A DNA stretch of 64,000 nucleotides from Rhizobium freirei PRF 81. Its GTDB lineage: Bacteria > Pseudomonadota > Alphaproteobacteria > Rhizobiales > Rhizobiaceae. The notes under the pieces were generated by a model. It ran no database searches, had not been told where the DNA came from, and worked only from the letters and a program-made list of their open reading frames with translations. This document shows positions 33,661-42,105 of this stretch, piece by piece. Both the position numbers and the translations under genes were made by a program. How positions within the stretch are numbered: position 1 is the first letter of the stretch; the number at the start of each line of letters is the position of its first letter. The DNA lies in the NCBI RefSeq assembly GCF_000359745.1, contig NZ_AQHN01000072.1, forward strand, positions 186,001 to 250,000. The letters are read 5' to 3'.

Positions 33661-35040
33661 GTGGATACCACCATGACACGTCATGCTGAAAATAACATGT
33701 TCCTCACCGGCTGGCTGCCAGGCGTCTTTGCCAAAACCGCTGCGCCGATCATCGTCATCACGACAGTCAGCGGCCTCTTTGCCGTCGTCGATGCCTATTT
33801 CCTCGGTGTCTATGTCGGGGCCGACGCGTTGTCTGCCGTCAGCCTCATCTTCCCTGCGCTCATGCTGCTGGTCGCGCTGCAGACGCTGGTTTCGAACGGC
33901 ATGGCGAGCATTCTCGCGCGCCGCCTCGGAGCCGGAGATCGCAAAGGGGCGAGGTCCGTGTTCACGGGCGCCCATACGCTGGCGATCGCCGTCGTCGTGA
34001 TCATCAATCTTGTCTACTGGCTCGCGGCCCGGCAGTTCATTTCCGTGGCCGCGGCGGGAAACGCCGATGTCGCTCGCAGCGGCGCAGCCTTCATGGGCGT
34101 CATGGTCGCCTTCGCGCCGATCAGCTTCTTCCTCTCGCTGCATCTCGATGGGCTGCGTTGCGAGGGAAAGCTCGGCTTCATGACGCTGGTGACGCTTGCC
34201 TCGACGCTGCTCAACATCCTGGCAAACTGGCTGCTGATGGCCGTCGCTCATTGGGGCGTGGTCGGCTCCGCCGGCGGCTCGATCCTGGCGCAGTTCATCT
34301 GCCTGATGGTCGTCATCGTCTATCGTCTCCGTCGACCCGATGGGCTTTGGGTTGACACGGCGCTGCATGTTCGCGAGTGGCGCGGCATCTTTGCCTTCGG
34401 CGCGCCGATGAGCCTCGGCTTCATCGGCATTTCGCTGAGTTCGGCTGCGATCCTCTTCAACCTGTCGATCTGGCACCAGGGGGATTATGTTGCGACCGTC
34501 GGTGCCTACGGGATCGTCACGCGGGTGATGACCTTCGCCTATCTGCCGCTGCTGGGCCTGAGCATCGCGCTGCAAACCATCTCGGGCCATAATCATGGCG
34601 CAGCACTTCCGGCTCGCGTCGGCCATAGCGTTCTGATCGCCATGATCTCGGCCCTGGTCTATTGCGCCGCCGTCGAACTTGTCGTCGAACTGCTGGCGAG
34701 GCATCTGGGCTCGATCTTCGTGGCCGATCCGGTGATCGTCGAGGAAGTCGGCCGCATCCTGCCCTGGACGATCGGCGCCTATTTCCTCTTCGGCCAGGCG
34801 ATCATCCTATCGTCCTATTTCCAGTCGATCGGCGATGCGAAACGCGGCGCGATCTTCGGCCTGTCACGGTCCTATCTGTTCACGCTGCCGCTGACATTCC
34901 TGCTGCCGTTCGTCTTCGGCGAACGCGGGATCTGGATGACGCCGATCTTCGCGGAAGCGGGGATGATCCTCCTCACCTGGCTCGTGCTGTCGCGCAATGC
35001 CAGGGATCGGAAATGGCGCTACGGCTTGTTGCCCGCATAA
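33661..35040 (+). CDS. MATE-family efflux transporter
   Basis: A 459-residue inner-membrane protein with about twelve helices in two MATE repeats (roughly 15-225 and 240-450). It shows family-style stretches such as FLGVYVGADALSAVSLIFPALMLLVALQTLVSNGMASILARRLGAGDR and FGAPMSLGFIGISLSSAAI. It is likely a cation- or proton-coupled multidrug exporter. The GTG at 33661 is listed; an ATG at 33673 is equally possible. No regulator is adjacent. Confidence 0.92.
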   Translation: MDTTMTRHAENNMFLTGWLPGVFAKTAAPIIVITTVSGLFAVVDAYFLGVYVGADALSAVSLIFPALMLLVALQTLVSNGMASILARRLGAGDRKGARSVFTGAHTLAIAVVVIINLVYWLAARQFISVAAAGNADVARSGAAFMGVMVAFAPISFFLSLHLDGLRCEGKLGFMTLVTLASTLLNILANWLLMAVAHWGVVGSAGGSILAQFICLMVVIVYRLRRPDGLWVDTALHVREWRGIFAFGAPMSLGFIGISLSSAAILFNLSIWHQGDYVATVGAYGIVTRVMTFAYLPLLGLSIALQTISGHNHGAALPARVGHSVLIAMISALVYCAAVELVVELLARHLGSIFVADPVIVEEVGRILPWTIGAYFLFGQAIILSSYFQSIGDAKRGAIFGLSRSYLFTLPLTFLLPFVFGERGIWMTPIFAEAGMILLTWLVLSRNARDRKWRYGLLPA

Positions 35041-35046
35041 GAATGG

Positions 35047-35076
35047 AAAAGGCCGCGTTTCTGGGCGCGGCCATTT
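35047..35076. terminator. Terminator between MATE and iolB
   Basis: ggccgcg (35051-35057) and cgcggcc (35066-35072) form a stem flanked by an A run before and T-rich sequence after; it can serve both convergent genes. Confidence 0.75.
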
Positions 35077-35099
35077 CGTTATGAGTGTGCGGGCGCCGC

Positions 35100-35897
35100 T
35101 CAGGACTTGAGGAGCCATTCATGCTCCACGGCATTGTGGAATTTCCAGATGCGCTTCGGCCCAGCCATGACATTCAGGTAGTAGAGATCATAGCCGTGGC
35201 AGGCAGCGCACGGATGATATCCCTTCGGCACCAACGTCACATCGCCATCTTCGAGCACCATGGCTTCGTCGAGCGAGCGGTCATCGGTATAGACCCGCTG
35301 GAAGCCAAAACCCTGTGGCGGATTGAGGCGATGATAGTAGGTCTCCTCGAGGAAGCTTTCGTTCGGGAGATTGTCCTGATCGTGCTTATGGGGAGGGTAG
35401 GATGACGTGTGACCACCCGGCGTGATCACCTCTACCACCAGCAGCGAATGCGCCGCCCCGTCGTCTTCCGGCATGATGTTGTTGACGTGGCGGACATTGG
35501 TGCCTTTGCCGCGCGTCAGAGCCGGATGGGTGCCCGGCGGAATGGCGCGCGCTTCATAGGAGCCGCCGCCCGGTGCCGAGCACACGGCCAATTCCAGATC
35601 GGTCTCGGCCGTCACCGACCAGCTCGAGCCGGCTGGAATATAGAGCGCGTGGGGCGCGCCCTCGAAGGGGCTCATGCGCTCGCCGAGCGAGCCGAAATCC
35701 TTCGCACCCGCCTTGGCACGTCCCTTGCCACTGACCCAGACGAGGCAGACCTCGCGATCGCCGGTTTCGGCCGAAGCCGTCTCGCCCGGCTTCAGGCGAT
35801 GGAGATCGAAGCCGACATAGGTCCAGCCGGCGCTTTCGGGCGTGACGTGGGTGACGCGGCCATGGGAGCCATCAGGTTTGACCTTGAGATTTGGCAT
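35100..35897 (-). CDS. iolB: 5-deoxy-glucuronate isomerase IolB
   Basis: A 265-residue cupin-type enzyme converting 5-deoxy-glucuronate to 5-dehydro-2-deoxy-gluconate in myo-inositol catabolism. It shows the duplicated cupin fold. VEVITPGGHTSSYPPHKHDQDN carries the metal-binding histidines and LEETYYHRLNPPQGFGFQRVYTDDRSLDEAMV the next block, with LVPKGYHPCAACHGYDLYYLNVMAGP near the end. The start at 35897 follows ggaggaa by six bases. It is the last gene of iolCDEB. Confidence 0.96.
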   Translation of the reverse strand: MPNLKVKPDGSHGRVTHVTPESAGWTYVGFDLHRLKPGETASAETGDREVCLVWVSGKGRAKAGAKDFGSLGERMSPFEGAPHALYIPAGSSWSVTAETDLELAVCSAPGGGSYEARAIPPGTHPALTRGKGTNVRHVNNIMPEDDGAAHSLLVVEVITPGGHTSSYPPHKHDQDNLPNESFLEETYYHRLNPPQGFGFQRVYTDDRSLDEAMVLEDGDVTLVPKGYHPCAACHGYDLYYLNVMAGPKRIWKFHNAVEHEWLLKS

Positions 35898-35924
35898 GGG
35901 TTCTTCCTCCATTGCTTGGCAAAA

Positions 35925-35957
35925 CGCTCCTCGCCACTCTTGGATGGGCGAGGGGCG
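35925..35957 (-). other. Intercistronic stem-loop between iolE and iolB
   Basis: cgctcctcgcc (35925-35935) pairs with ggcgaggggcg (35947-35957) with one wobble, in the 71-base spacer. It may affect mRNA stability or partial termination inside the operon. Confidence 0.55.
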
Positions 35958-35968
35958 CTAAGCTCTAG

Positions 35969-36886
35969 CTATCCCTTGGGAAAGCCTTCGGTTTCCACGG
36001 TGTAGCCAGCTGCCGTCATGACGCGCATCAGCTCGGCATGGCCGATCTCGGCCATTTTCTGCGGCGGTGCCTTGCGCGGGTCCTGCTCGGCCTCGACGAC
36101 GAACCAGCCTTCATAGCCGTAGTCGGCGAAGCGCTTGACGATCGCGCCGAAATCGAGCGAGCCGTCGCCCGGCACCGTGAACGCGCCGAGCGCCACAGCA
36201 TCGAGGAAGGATTGCCGGCTGCGATCCAGGCCATCGACGACGGACTTGCGGATATCCTTGACGTGGACGTGATTGATGCGGGCGTGGTGGTTGTCGATCG
36301 CGCGCAGCACATCGCCGCCGGCAAAGGCGAGATGGCCGGCATCGAGCAGCAGCGGAATGCCTTCGCCGGAATTGCGCATGAAGGCGTCAAGTTCCGGCTC
36401 GGTTTCGACGACGGCTGCCATGTGATGGTGATAAGAGAGCGGCATGCCCTGCGAAGCGCACCATTCGCCGAATTCTGTGACGCGGCGGGCATATGCCTTC
36501 ATCTCGTCATCCGAAAGGCGCGGCTTGGTGGCGAGCGGCTTGGAACGGTCGCCCTGGATGGAGCGGCCGACTTCGCCATAGACGATGCAAGGCGCGTTGA
36601 CGGCCTTGAACAGTTCGATCATCGGAGCGATGCGGTCCTTGTTGGCGGCAAGCTCCTCATTGACGAGCGTGCCGGAGAACCAGCCGCCGCAGAGCGTCAC
36701 ATCGGCGGCGCGCAGGATCGGCAGCATCTCGTCGGGATTGCTGGGGAAGCGCCGGCCTTGCTCCATGCCGGTGAAGCCCGCTCCACGCGACTGCCGCAGG
36801 CATTCCTCTAGCGATACGTCGTCGCTGAGCTCCGGAAGATCGTCGTTCCACCAGGCGATGGGCGACATGCCGAGTTTGGCCTTCAT
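35969..36886 (-). CDS. iolE: Myo-inosose-2 dehydratase IolE
   Basis: A 305-residue TIM-barrel (xylose isomerase-like) enzyme that dehydrates 2-keto-myo-inositol. It begins MKAKLGMSPIAWWNDDLPELSDDVSLEECLRQSRGAGFTGME, diagnostic of IolE. LLLDAGHLAFAGGD and INHVHVKDIRKSV hold metal ligands, and GDGSLDFGAIVKRFADYGYEGWFVVEAEQDP lies near the end. The ATG at 36886 is preceded by aaggag at good spacing. Confidence 0.96.
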   Translation of the reverse strand: MKAKLGMSPIAWWNDDLPELSDDVSLEECLRQSRGAGFTGMEQGRRFPSNPDEMLPILRAADVTLCGGWFSGTLVNEELAANKDRIAPMIELFKAVNAPCIVYGEVGRSIQGDRSKPLATKPRLSDDEMKAYARRVTEFGEWCASQGMPLSYHHHMAAVVETEPELDAFMRNSGEGIPLLLDAGHLAFAGGDVLRAIDNHHARINHVHVKDIRKSVVDGLDRSRQSFLDAVALGAFTVPGDGSLDFGAIVKRFADYGYEGWFVVEAEQDPRKAPPQKMAEIGHAELMRVMTAAGYTVETEGFPKG

Positions 36887-36911
36887 CAATAGACTCCTTG
36901 AAAACAGTGTT

Positions 36912-36933
36912 GGAGGAGCGTCTCAGCTCCTCC
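36912..36933 (-). other. Intercistronic stem-loop between iolD and iolE
   Basis: ggaggagc (36912-36919) and gctcctcc (36926-36933) form a perfect 8-bp hairpin with a six-base loop in the iolD-iolE spacer. Confidence 0.55.
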
Positions 36934-36953
36934 GGAGAAGTGTCGGAAATCGA

Positions 36954-38804
36954 TCAGCCGATGCGCTGGGAGGCGCGCGCTTTCTCATAGGCGGCGCGGG
37001 CCTTGTTGACCTCGGCGCGCGGGCTGACTTCGGGAACGGCGACATCCCACCAGTGGCCGCCTTCTTCCGTGGTGATCAGCGGGTCGGTGTCGATGACGAT
37101 GACCGAACTGCGGTCGTTCTTCTTCGACGCTTCGATCGCCTGTTCCAGCTCGGTGATAGAGGAAACCTTGACCGCAATCGCGCCCATGCTTTCAGCATGC
37201 GCGCGGAAGTCGATCTCCGGCATCACTTCGAAGCGCGAATCCTTCAGCAGATTGTTGAAGTTTGCTCCGCCGGTCGCCATCTGCAGGCGGTTGATGCAGC
37301 CATAGCCGCGGTTGTCGAGCAGAACGACGGTGATCTTCAGGCCGAGCATGACCGAGGTCGCCAGTTCGGAATTCAGCATCATGTAGGAGCCATCGCCAAC
37401 CATGACGACGACTTCCTTTTCCGGATGGGCCATCTTCGCGCCGAGCCCGCCGGCAATCTCGTAACCCATGCAGGAGAAGCCGTATTCCATATGGTAGCTG
37501 CCGGGCACGGTTGCTGGCCAAAGCTTGTGCAGCTCGCCCGGCAGGCCGCCAGCGGCACAAAGCACGATGGTCTTCTCGCCGCCGATCGTGCGCGTGACCG
37601 CACCGATCACCTGGGCGTCGGAGGGCAGGGCGGCGTTCGTGGTCGCCATTGCCCGAGCGGCGGCTTCAATCCAGATCTTCTTTTCCTGCGTTGCCCTCTC
37701 GGCAAGCGCTGCCGGAGCGCGCCAGCCCACCAAGCCGGCGGAAAGCGCCTTCAGCCCCTCGCGCGCATCCGTCACCAGCGGGTGACTATTGTGCTTCAGC
37801 GCATCATAGGCCGCGATGTTGAGGCCGATCATCGCCAGCTTCTCGTTCTTGAACAGCGCCCAGGAGCCGGTGGTGAAATCCTGGCAGCGCGTGCCGACGG
37901 CGATCACCAGATCGGTATCCTCGGCAACGGCATTGGCCGCCGAAGTGCCTGTTACCCCGACCGAGCCGAGCGCCAGAGGATGCCTTTCGTCGATGGCCGA
38001 CTTGCCCGCCTGCGTGACGACGACAGGGATGCCATGCGCTTCAGCGAAAGCTGTTAGTTCTTTGGTGGCTTGTGAATAGAGCACGCCGCCGCCGGCCAGA
38101 ATGACAGGCTTTTCCGAGCGGCGGATGAGCGCGATCGCGTTGGCGAGCTCGTCGGCATCCGGCTGCGGGCGACGCGGCACCCAGACATGCTCCTCGAAGA
38201 AGCTTTCCGGATAATCATAGGCTTCGGCCTGGACGTCCTGGCAGAGCGAAAGCGTCACCGGCCCGCAGTCAAGCGGATCGGTCAGCACCTGCATGGCGCG
38301 CTTTAGCGCCGACATGATCTGCTCGGGACGGGTGATGCGGTCGAAATAGCGCGAGACCGGACGGAAAGCGTCGTTGGCGGAGACGGTGCCGTCGCCGAAA
38401 TCCTCGATCTGCTGCAGCACCGGATCCGGTGCGCGGTTGGCGAAGACGTCGCCGGGCAGGAAGAGAACGGGGATGCGATTGACGTGCGCCACGCCGGCAG
38501 CCGTCACCATGTTGAGCGCGCCGGGGCCGATGGAGGTCGTGCAGGCCATGAAGCGCTGACGGAAGCTCGCCTTGGCATAGGCGATGGCGGCATGGGCCAT
38601 GCCCTGCTCGTTGTGAGCGCGGAAGGTCGGCAGTTCCTCGCGCACCTGATAGAGCGCTTCGCCGATGCCGGCGACATTGCCGTGACCGAAGATCGCCCAG
38701 ACGCCACCGAAGATCGGCTGCCTCTGCCCGTCGATGATGGTCATCTGCTTCTTGAGGAAATGCGCGACAGCCTGTGCCATCGTCAATCGGATCGTCTTGC
38801 CCAT
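36954..38804 (-). CDS. iolD: 3D-(3,5/4)-trihydroxycyclohexane-1,2-dione hydrolase IolD
   Basis: A 616-residue thiamin diphosphate enzyme that opens the inositol ring product. The N-terminal PYR domain holds RAHNEQGMAHAAIAYAKA with the cofactor-activating glutamate and TTSIGPGALNMVTAAG. A central domain (VILAGGGVLYSQA) follows. The C-terminal PP domain has the ThDP motif GDGSYMMLNSELATSV..VVLLDN. The ATG at 38804 follows ggagg; an upstream ATG at 38840 would add twelve residues without support. Confidence 0.96.
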   Translation of the reverse strand: MGKTIRLTMAQAVAHFLKKQMTIIDGQRQPIFGGVWAIFGHGNVAGIGEALYQVREELPTFRAHNEQGMAHAAIAYAKASFRQRFMACTTSIGPGALNMVTAAGVAHVNRIPVLFLPGDVFANRAPDPVLQQIEDFGDGTVSANDAFRPVSRYFDRITRPEQIMSALKRAMQVLTDPLDCGPVTLSLCQDVQAEAYDYPESFFEEHVWVPRRPQPDADELANAIALIRRSEKPVILAGGGVLYSQATKELTAFAEAHGIPVVVTQAGKSAIDERHPLALGSVGVTGTSAANAVAEDTDLVIAVGTRCQDFTTGSWALFKNEKLAMIGLNIAAYDALKHNSHPLVTDAREGLKALSAGLVGWRAPAALAERATQEKKIWIEAAARAMATTNAALPSDAQVIGAVTRTIGGEKTIVLCAAGGLPGELHKLWPATVPGSYHMEYGFSCMGYEIAGGLGAKMAHPEKEVVVMVGDGSYMMLNSELATSVMLGLKITVVLLDNRGYGCINRLQMATGGANFNNLLKDSRFEVMPEIDFRAHAESMGAIAVKVSSITELEQAIEASKKNDRSSVIVIDTDPLITTEEGGHWWDVAVPEVSPRAEVNKARAAYEKARASQRIG

Positions 38805-38840
38805 CGGGCGCCTCCCAAATGCCGTATCTGTTTGCTTCAA

Positions 38841-38881
38841 GCAATTCCAGCAAAACCGTTATGCACTTTTGCTGGAATTGC
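38841..38881. repeat. Short palindromic intergenic repeat, copy 3 (perfect 15-bp arms)
   Basis: gcaattccagcaaaa (38841-38855) pairs exactly with ttttgctggaattgc (38867-38881) around an 11-base loop, in the iolC-iolD spacer. It shares arms with copies 1 and 2 but is fully symmetrical, so it may also fold in the operon mRNA. Confidence 0.75.
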
Positions 38882-38890
38882 TCCAGAATT

Positions 38891-40825
38891 TCACAGGCCG
38901 CGGGTTTTGAGCCACGCTGCCGTCAATTGCCGGAAGCGGCCGGCCATGTCGGCAATCGCTTCCTCGTCGTTCATGCCGCCCGAGAGCCACGCGCGGGCCG
39001 CATCGGAGAAGATGGTTCGCCCGACGGCGAAGCCCTTGACCGAAGGCGCTGCCAGCGTCGCCTCGAAGCTGCGGATCAGTTCTTCCGCCGGCGCCTCCAG
39101 GCCGAGCAGTACGATACCGCGGCACAATGGATCATTTTTGGCGATCACGGCATCGATTTTTTTCCATGCGGTGGTCGATTCCTGCGGCTCCAGCTTCCAC
39201 CAGTCCGGTTTGATGCCGAGCGCATAGAGCTCTTCCAGCGCCGTCGGGATCGTGTCGTCGGTCAGCGGCCCGTTCTTGCTGGCGATGATCTCGACCAAAA
39301 GCTCGCGACCGACCTTGCGGGCGGCTTCGAAGAGCGTCCGCAACTTCTCCTGCTGCTCCTCCTTCAATTCCTTCGGATCGTCCGGATGGTAGAAGCACAG
39401 GCATTTGATGCAATGGCTAAGCGGCCATTCGACGAGTTGCGAGCCGATATCCTGGCTAAATTCGAATCTCAGCGGCTTCGATCCCGGCAGCTCGACGGGG
39501 CGCCCGATCCAGGAGAAGTTCTTGGTGGCCGCATCGAAGAAGGCATCACGGCCGAAGCGCTCATCGATGAGCATGCCATAGCCGGAGCGGCCGTCCGCTA
39601 CCCGCGCCGCCGCCTCGACGGCAAGCTGCTTGAAAGCAACGATCTTGTCGTGACCGATGCCCAGCTCATCGCAGACACTGACGAGCTGCGAGCGATGATC
39701 GATGGCAAGCGCCATCAGCAGCGGGATTTCTTCGCTGCGGCGGGTCGTTGCCCAATGGATATGGTTGATCGCCTCGTCCTTGCGCAGCGCCCGGTGCTTG
39801 CTGCCGGTCTTCAGGAAGAAGTCGAGCTCTGCCCACGTTGGATACTCCGGCGAGCAGAGCAGGCGGGAAACGGCAAAGGCGCCGCAGGCATTCGCCCAGG
39901 TGGCGCTGGTCTTCAGCGGCTCGCCGCGCAGATAGCCGCGCAGGAAGCCGGACATGAAGGCGTCGCCGGCGCCGAGAACGTTGAACACCTCGATCGGGAA
40001 TCCCTCACCGACGATGCCGGCTTCGAGATCATCCGAAATCGGGCCTTCATAGACGATGCAGCCCATCGCGCCGCGCTTCAGCACGATGACGGCGGAAGAA
40101 AGGCGGCGGATTTCCTTCAGCGCGCCGAGCACGTCGTCGGCGCCGGAGGCGATCATGATCTCTTCTTCCGTACCGACGATCAGATCGCAATCCGGCAGCG
40201 TCTCCTTCATCTTGGAGGACACACGGTCCGACTTTACATAGCGCTCGAAGCCTTCGGCATGGCCGGCAAGGCCCCAAAGATTCGGCCGATAATCGATGTC
40301 GAAGATCACCTTGCGGCCGTTCGCCTTGGCGATGCGGATCGCCTTGCGCTGGGCCGCTTCGGTGTTGGGCTTGGAAAAATGCGTGCCGGAAACGAGGACT
40401 GCGTTTGAGGACTTGATGAAGCTTTCGTCGATGTCGTCTTCATTCAGCGCCATGTCGGCGCAGTCGGAGCGATAGAAGATCATCGGCGAGACGCCTTCGG
40501 CTTCGACTGCGAGCAGAACCAGCGCCGTCAGGCGTTCCTTGTCGGTGGCGATCCCATCGACGGCAACGCCTTCGCGTGCTGCCTGCTCGCGGATGAAGCG
40601 GCCCATCTGCTCGTCGCCGACGCGGGTGATGAGGCCGGATTTCAGCCCGAGCCGCGCCGTGCCGATGGCGATATTGGCCGGGCAGCCGCCGACGGACTTG
40701 GCGAAGGAGGCAATATCCTCAAGCTTCGATCCTATCTGCTGACCATAGAGATCAACGGAGGACCGTCCGATGGTGATCACATCGAGTCTTGCCTCCGGCT
40801 CAGCGCCAGAATTGCCGTGTGTCAT
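38891..40825 (-). CDS. iolC: IolC kinase fused to DUF2090 aldolase-like domain
   Basis: A 644-residue two-domain enzyme. The N-terminal half (about 20-330) is a PfkB kinase for 5-dehydro-2-deoxygluconate: TIGRSSVDLYG, FAKSVGGCPANIAIGTARLG, and the catalytic FNVLGAGDAFMSGFLRGYL. The C-terminal half (about 345-640) is a DUF2090 domain starting LLMALAIDHRSQL and ending SVKGFAVGRTIFSDAARAWL. It is predicted to be the aldolase that splits the phosphorylated product into dihydroxyacetone phosphate and malonate semialdehyde. This fits the absence of iolJ nearby. Start at 40825 with gggagg upstream. Confidence 0.95.
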   Translation of the reverse strand: MTHGNSGAEPEARLDVITIGRSSVDLYGQQIGSKLEDIASFAKSVGGCPANIAIGTARLGLKSGLITRVGDEQMGRFIREQAAREGVAVDGIATDKERLTALVLLAVEAEGVSPMIFYRSDCADMALNEDDIDESFIKSSNAVLVSGTHFSKPNTEAAQRKAIRIAKANGRKVIFDIDYRPNLWGLAGHAEGFERYVKSDRVSSKMKETLPDCDLIVGTEEEIMIASGADDVLGALKEIRRLSSAVIVLKRGAMGCIVYEGPISDDLEAGIVGEGFPIEVFNVLGAGDAFMSGFLRGYLRGEPLKTSATWANACGAFAVSRLLCSPEYPTWAELDFFLKTGSKHRALRKDEAINHIHWATTRRSEEIPLLMALAIDHRSQLVSVCDELGIGHDKIVAFKQLAVEAAARVADGRSGYGMLIDERFGRDAFFDAATKNFSWIGRPVELPGSKPLRFEFSQDIGSQLVEWPLSHCIKCLCFYHPDDPKELKEEQQEKLRTLFEAARKVGRELLVEIIASKNGPLTDDTIPTALEELYALGIKPDWWKLEPQESTTAWKKIDAVIAKNDPLCRGIVLLGLEAPAEELIRSFEATLAAPSVKGFAVGRTIFSDAARAWLSGGMNDEEAIADMAGRFRQLTAAWLKTRGL

Positions 40826-40996
40826 GATGTCCTCCCGTCCATGCATGACCTCTTTTGCTCTTCAAACTGCGCCGAGATCATGCGTCATTGAAAGTGCCGG
40901 TATTCGTTTCGTCCCGGTTGCGGCGGATTGGCCGGCCGTCTTTGCGGCCGCTATCCTGGGCGTAGTGAAACATCGGTTCCGAGTTTTTGTCAATTC

Positions 40997-41010
40997 GGAA
41001 TATTTATTCC
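40997..41010. promoter_or_regulatory. IolR operator upstream of iolC
   Basis: ggaatatttattcc is a perfect 6-bp inverted repeat around tt and fits GGAA-N6-TTCC, the motif reported for IolR of Sinorhizobium meliloti. It overlaps the iolR stop codon, about 170 bases before iolC. Confidence 0.8.
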
Positions 41011-41876
41011 ATTTTCGTTTTGTCGGCTTTTGCTGCACCTTTTCTCCTCCGCTCGGCGATTGCGACAGGGAAGGCCATGACCAGAGCCATCGATGCCGAC
41101 ATCGAGCGGAAGCCGGCGAAGTCGGTCTCGGCGACCTCGAACCAGTGGGTTGCGCAGGCCGTGAGCGGCGAGAAGGCCGAATCGGTAATGGCAATGACCG
41201 GCACGTTGCGTGAGGCGAGATCCTGCGCCTGCGCCAGGCTGTCTGCGGCGTAGGGGGAAAAGCTTGCCGCGATCGCTGCATCCTTTTCCGTGGCGAAGCG
41301 GGCGATCTCGCTATCGATGCCGTTCGGCGAGGCGACGATCTGATGGCGTATATTCAGCTTGGAAAAGGCATAGGCCATATGGGCGGTGAGCGGATAGGAG
41401 CGGCGCTTGGCAATGAGATAGATGGTCTCGGCCGCCGCAAGCGTGTCGACTGCCTTGGCGAAGGTCTCCGTCTCGATGGTTGCGGCCAGCTTGTTGACCG
41501 ACTGGCTGGCCGCAGACAGGAAGCCGGATAGAATGCTGGCCTCCTCATTCTCTGTGCCGGAACGTTCGAGTGTCACCAGGCGCTCTTCATAGCTCAGCGT
41601 CCGGTCGCGCAGCCTCTCGCGAAAGATGCTTTGCAAGTCAGAGAAGCCCTCGTAACCCAGGTGGTGGGCAAGACGTACCAGCGTCGAAGGCTGGACTTCG
41701 GCGGCGGCCGCGATGCTCGCCGTAGTGCCGAAGGCAATTTCATCGGGATTGCCGAGCGCGAAGGCGGCAACCTGCGCCAGTCGCTTCGGCATGGCATTCT
41801 TGCGCTCTATGATGTTGCTGCGCAGGCTTTCGAAGTCGCGCGGCACCCTTGTCTGCGTGTCGATACCGTTATCCAT
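41004..41876 (-). CDS. iolR: RpiR-family repressor of inositol catabolism
   Basis: A 290-residue regulator with an N-terminal HTH_6 domain (RLAQVAAFALGNPDEIAFGTTASIAAAAEVQPSTLVRLAHHLGYEGFSDLQSIFRERL). A C-terminal SIS sugar-phosphate domain follows (AETIYLIAKRRSYPLTAHMAYAFSKL, VIAITDSAFSPLTACATHWFEVAE). The ATG at 41876 is preferred because ggaagg precedes it. The longest frame opens at 41930 but would translate the operator palindrome. It sits upstream of iolCDEB on the same strand and has GGAA-N6-TTCC operators at its own promoter and before iolC. Confidence 0.93.
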   Translation of the reverse strand: MDNGIDTQTRVPRDFESLRSNIIERKNAMPKRLAQVAAFALGNPDEIAFGTTASIAAAAEVQPSTLVRLAHHLGYEGFSDLQSIFRERLRDRTLSYEERLVTLERSGTENEEASILSGFLSAASQSVNKLAATIETETFAKAVDTLAAAETIYLIAKRRSYPLTAHMAYAFSKLNIRHQIVASPNGIDSEIARFATEKDAAIAASFSPYAADSLAQAQDLASRNVPVIAITDSAFSPLTACATHWFEVAETDFAGFRSMSASMALVMAFPVAIAERRRKGAAKADKTKME

Positions 41877-41904
41877 GCCTGCCCTTCCGCCATTCATGCC
41901 TATG

Positions 41905-41922
41905 ATGGAATAAGTATTCCAT
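41905..41922. promoter_or_regulatory. IolR operator at the iolR promoter
   Basis: atggaataagtattccat has 8-bp inverted arms with a two-base centre and contains GGAA-N6-TTCC (41907-41920). It lies 29 bases before the iolR start and between iolR and the divergent dehydrogenase, so it could control both. Confidence 0.8.
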
Positions 41923-42105
41923 ATTTGCAAAGATAGCGGATTTCGATTTGATCGGCACGAATATTTTTAAGATAATGATTTTAAACACATAATTTAGATG
42001 CCCATCGAAATCTCATGTCGGCGATACGAAATGTGCGCTTGCCAAAACGGTCTAAACATTCCAAAAATGAGCCAGCTTCGAGAGGAAGCGGAGGAGGACA
42101 GGCAA

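Noticed and set aside
41877-41930. Longer start for iolR
   Set aside because: It would translate the operator palindrome and has no ribosome-binding site; the ATG at 41876 has one.
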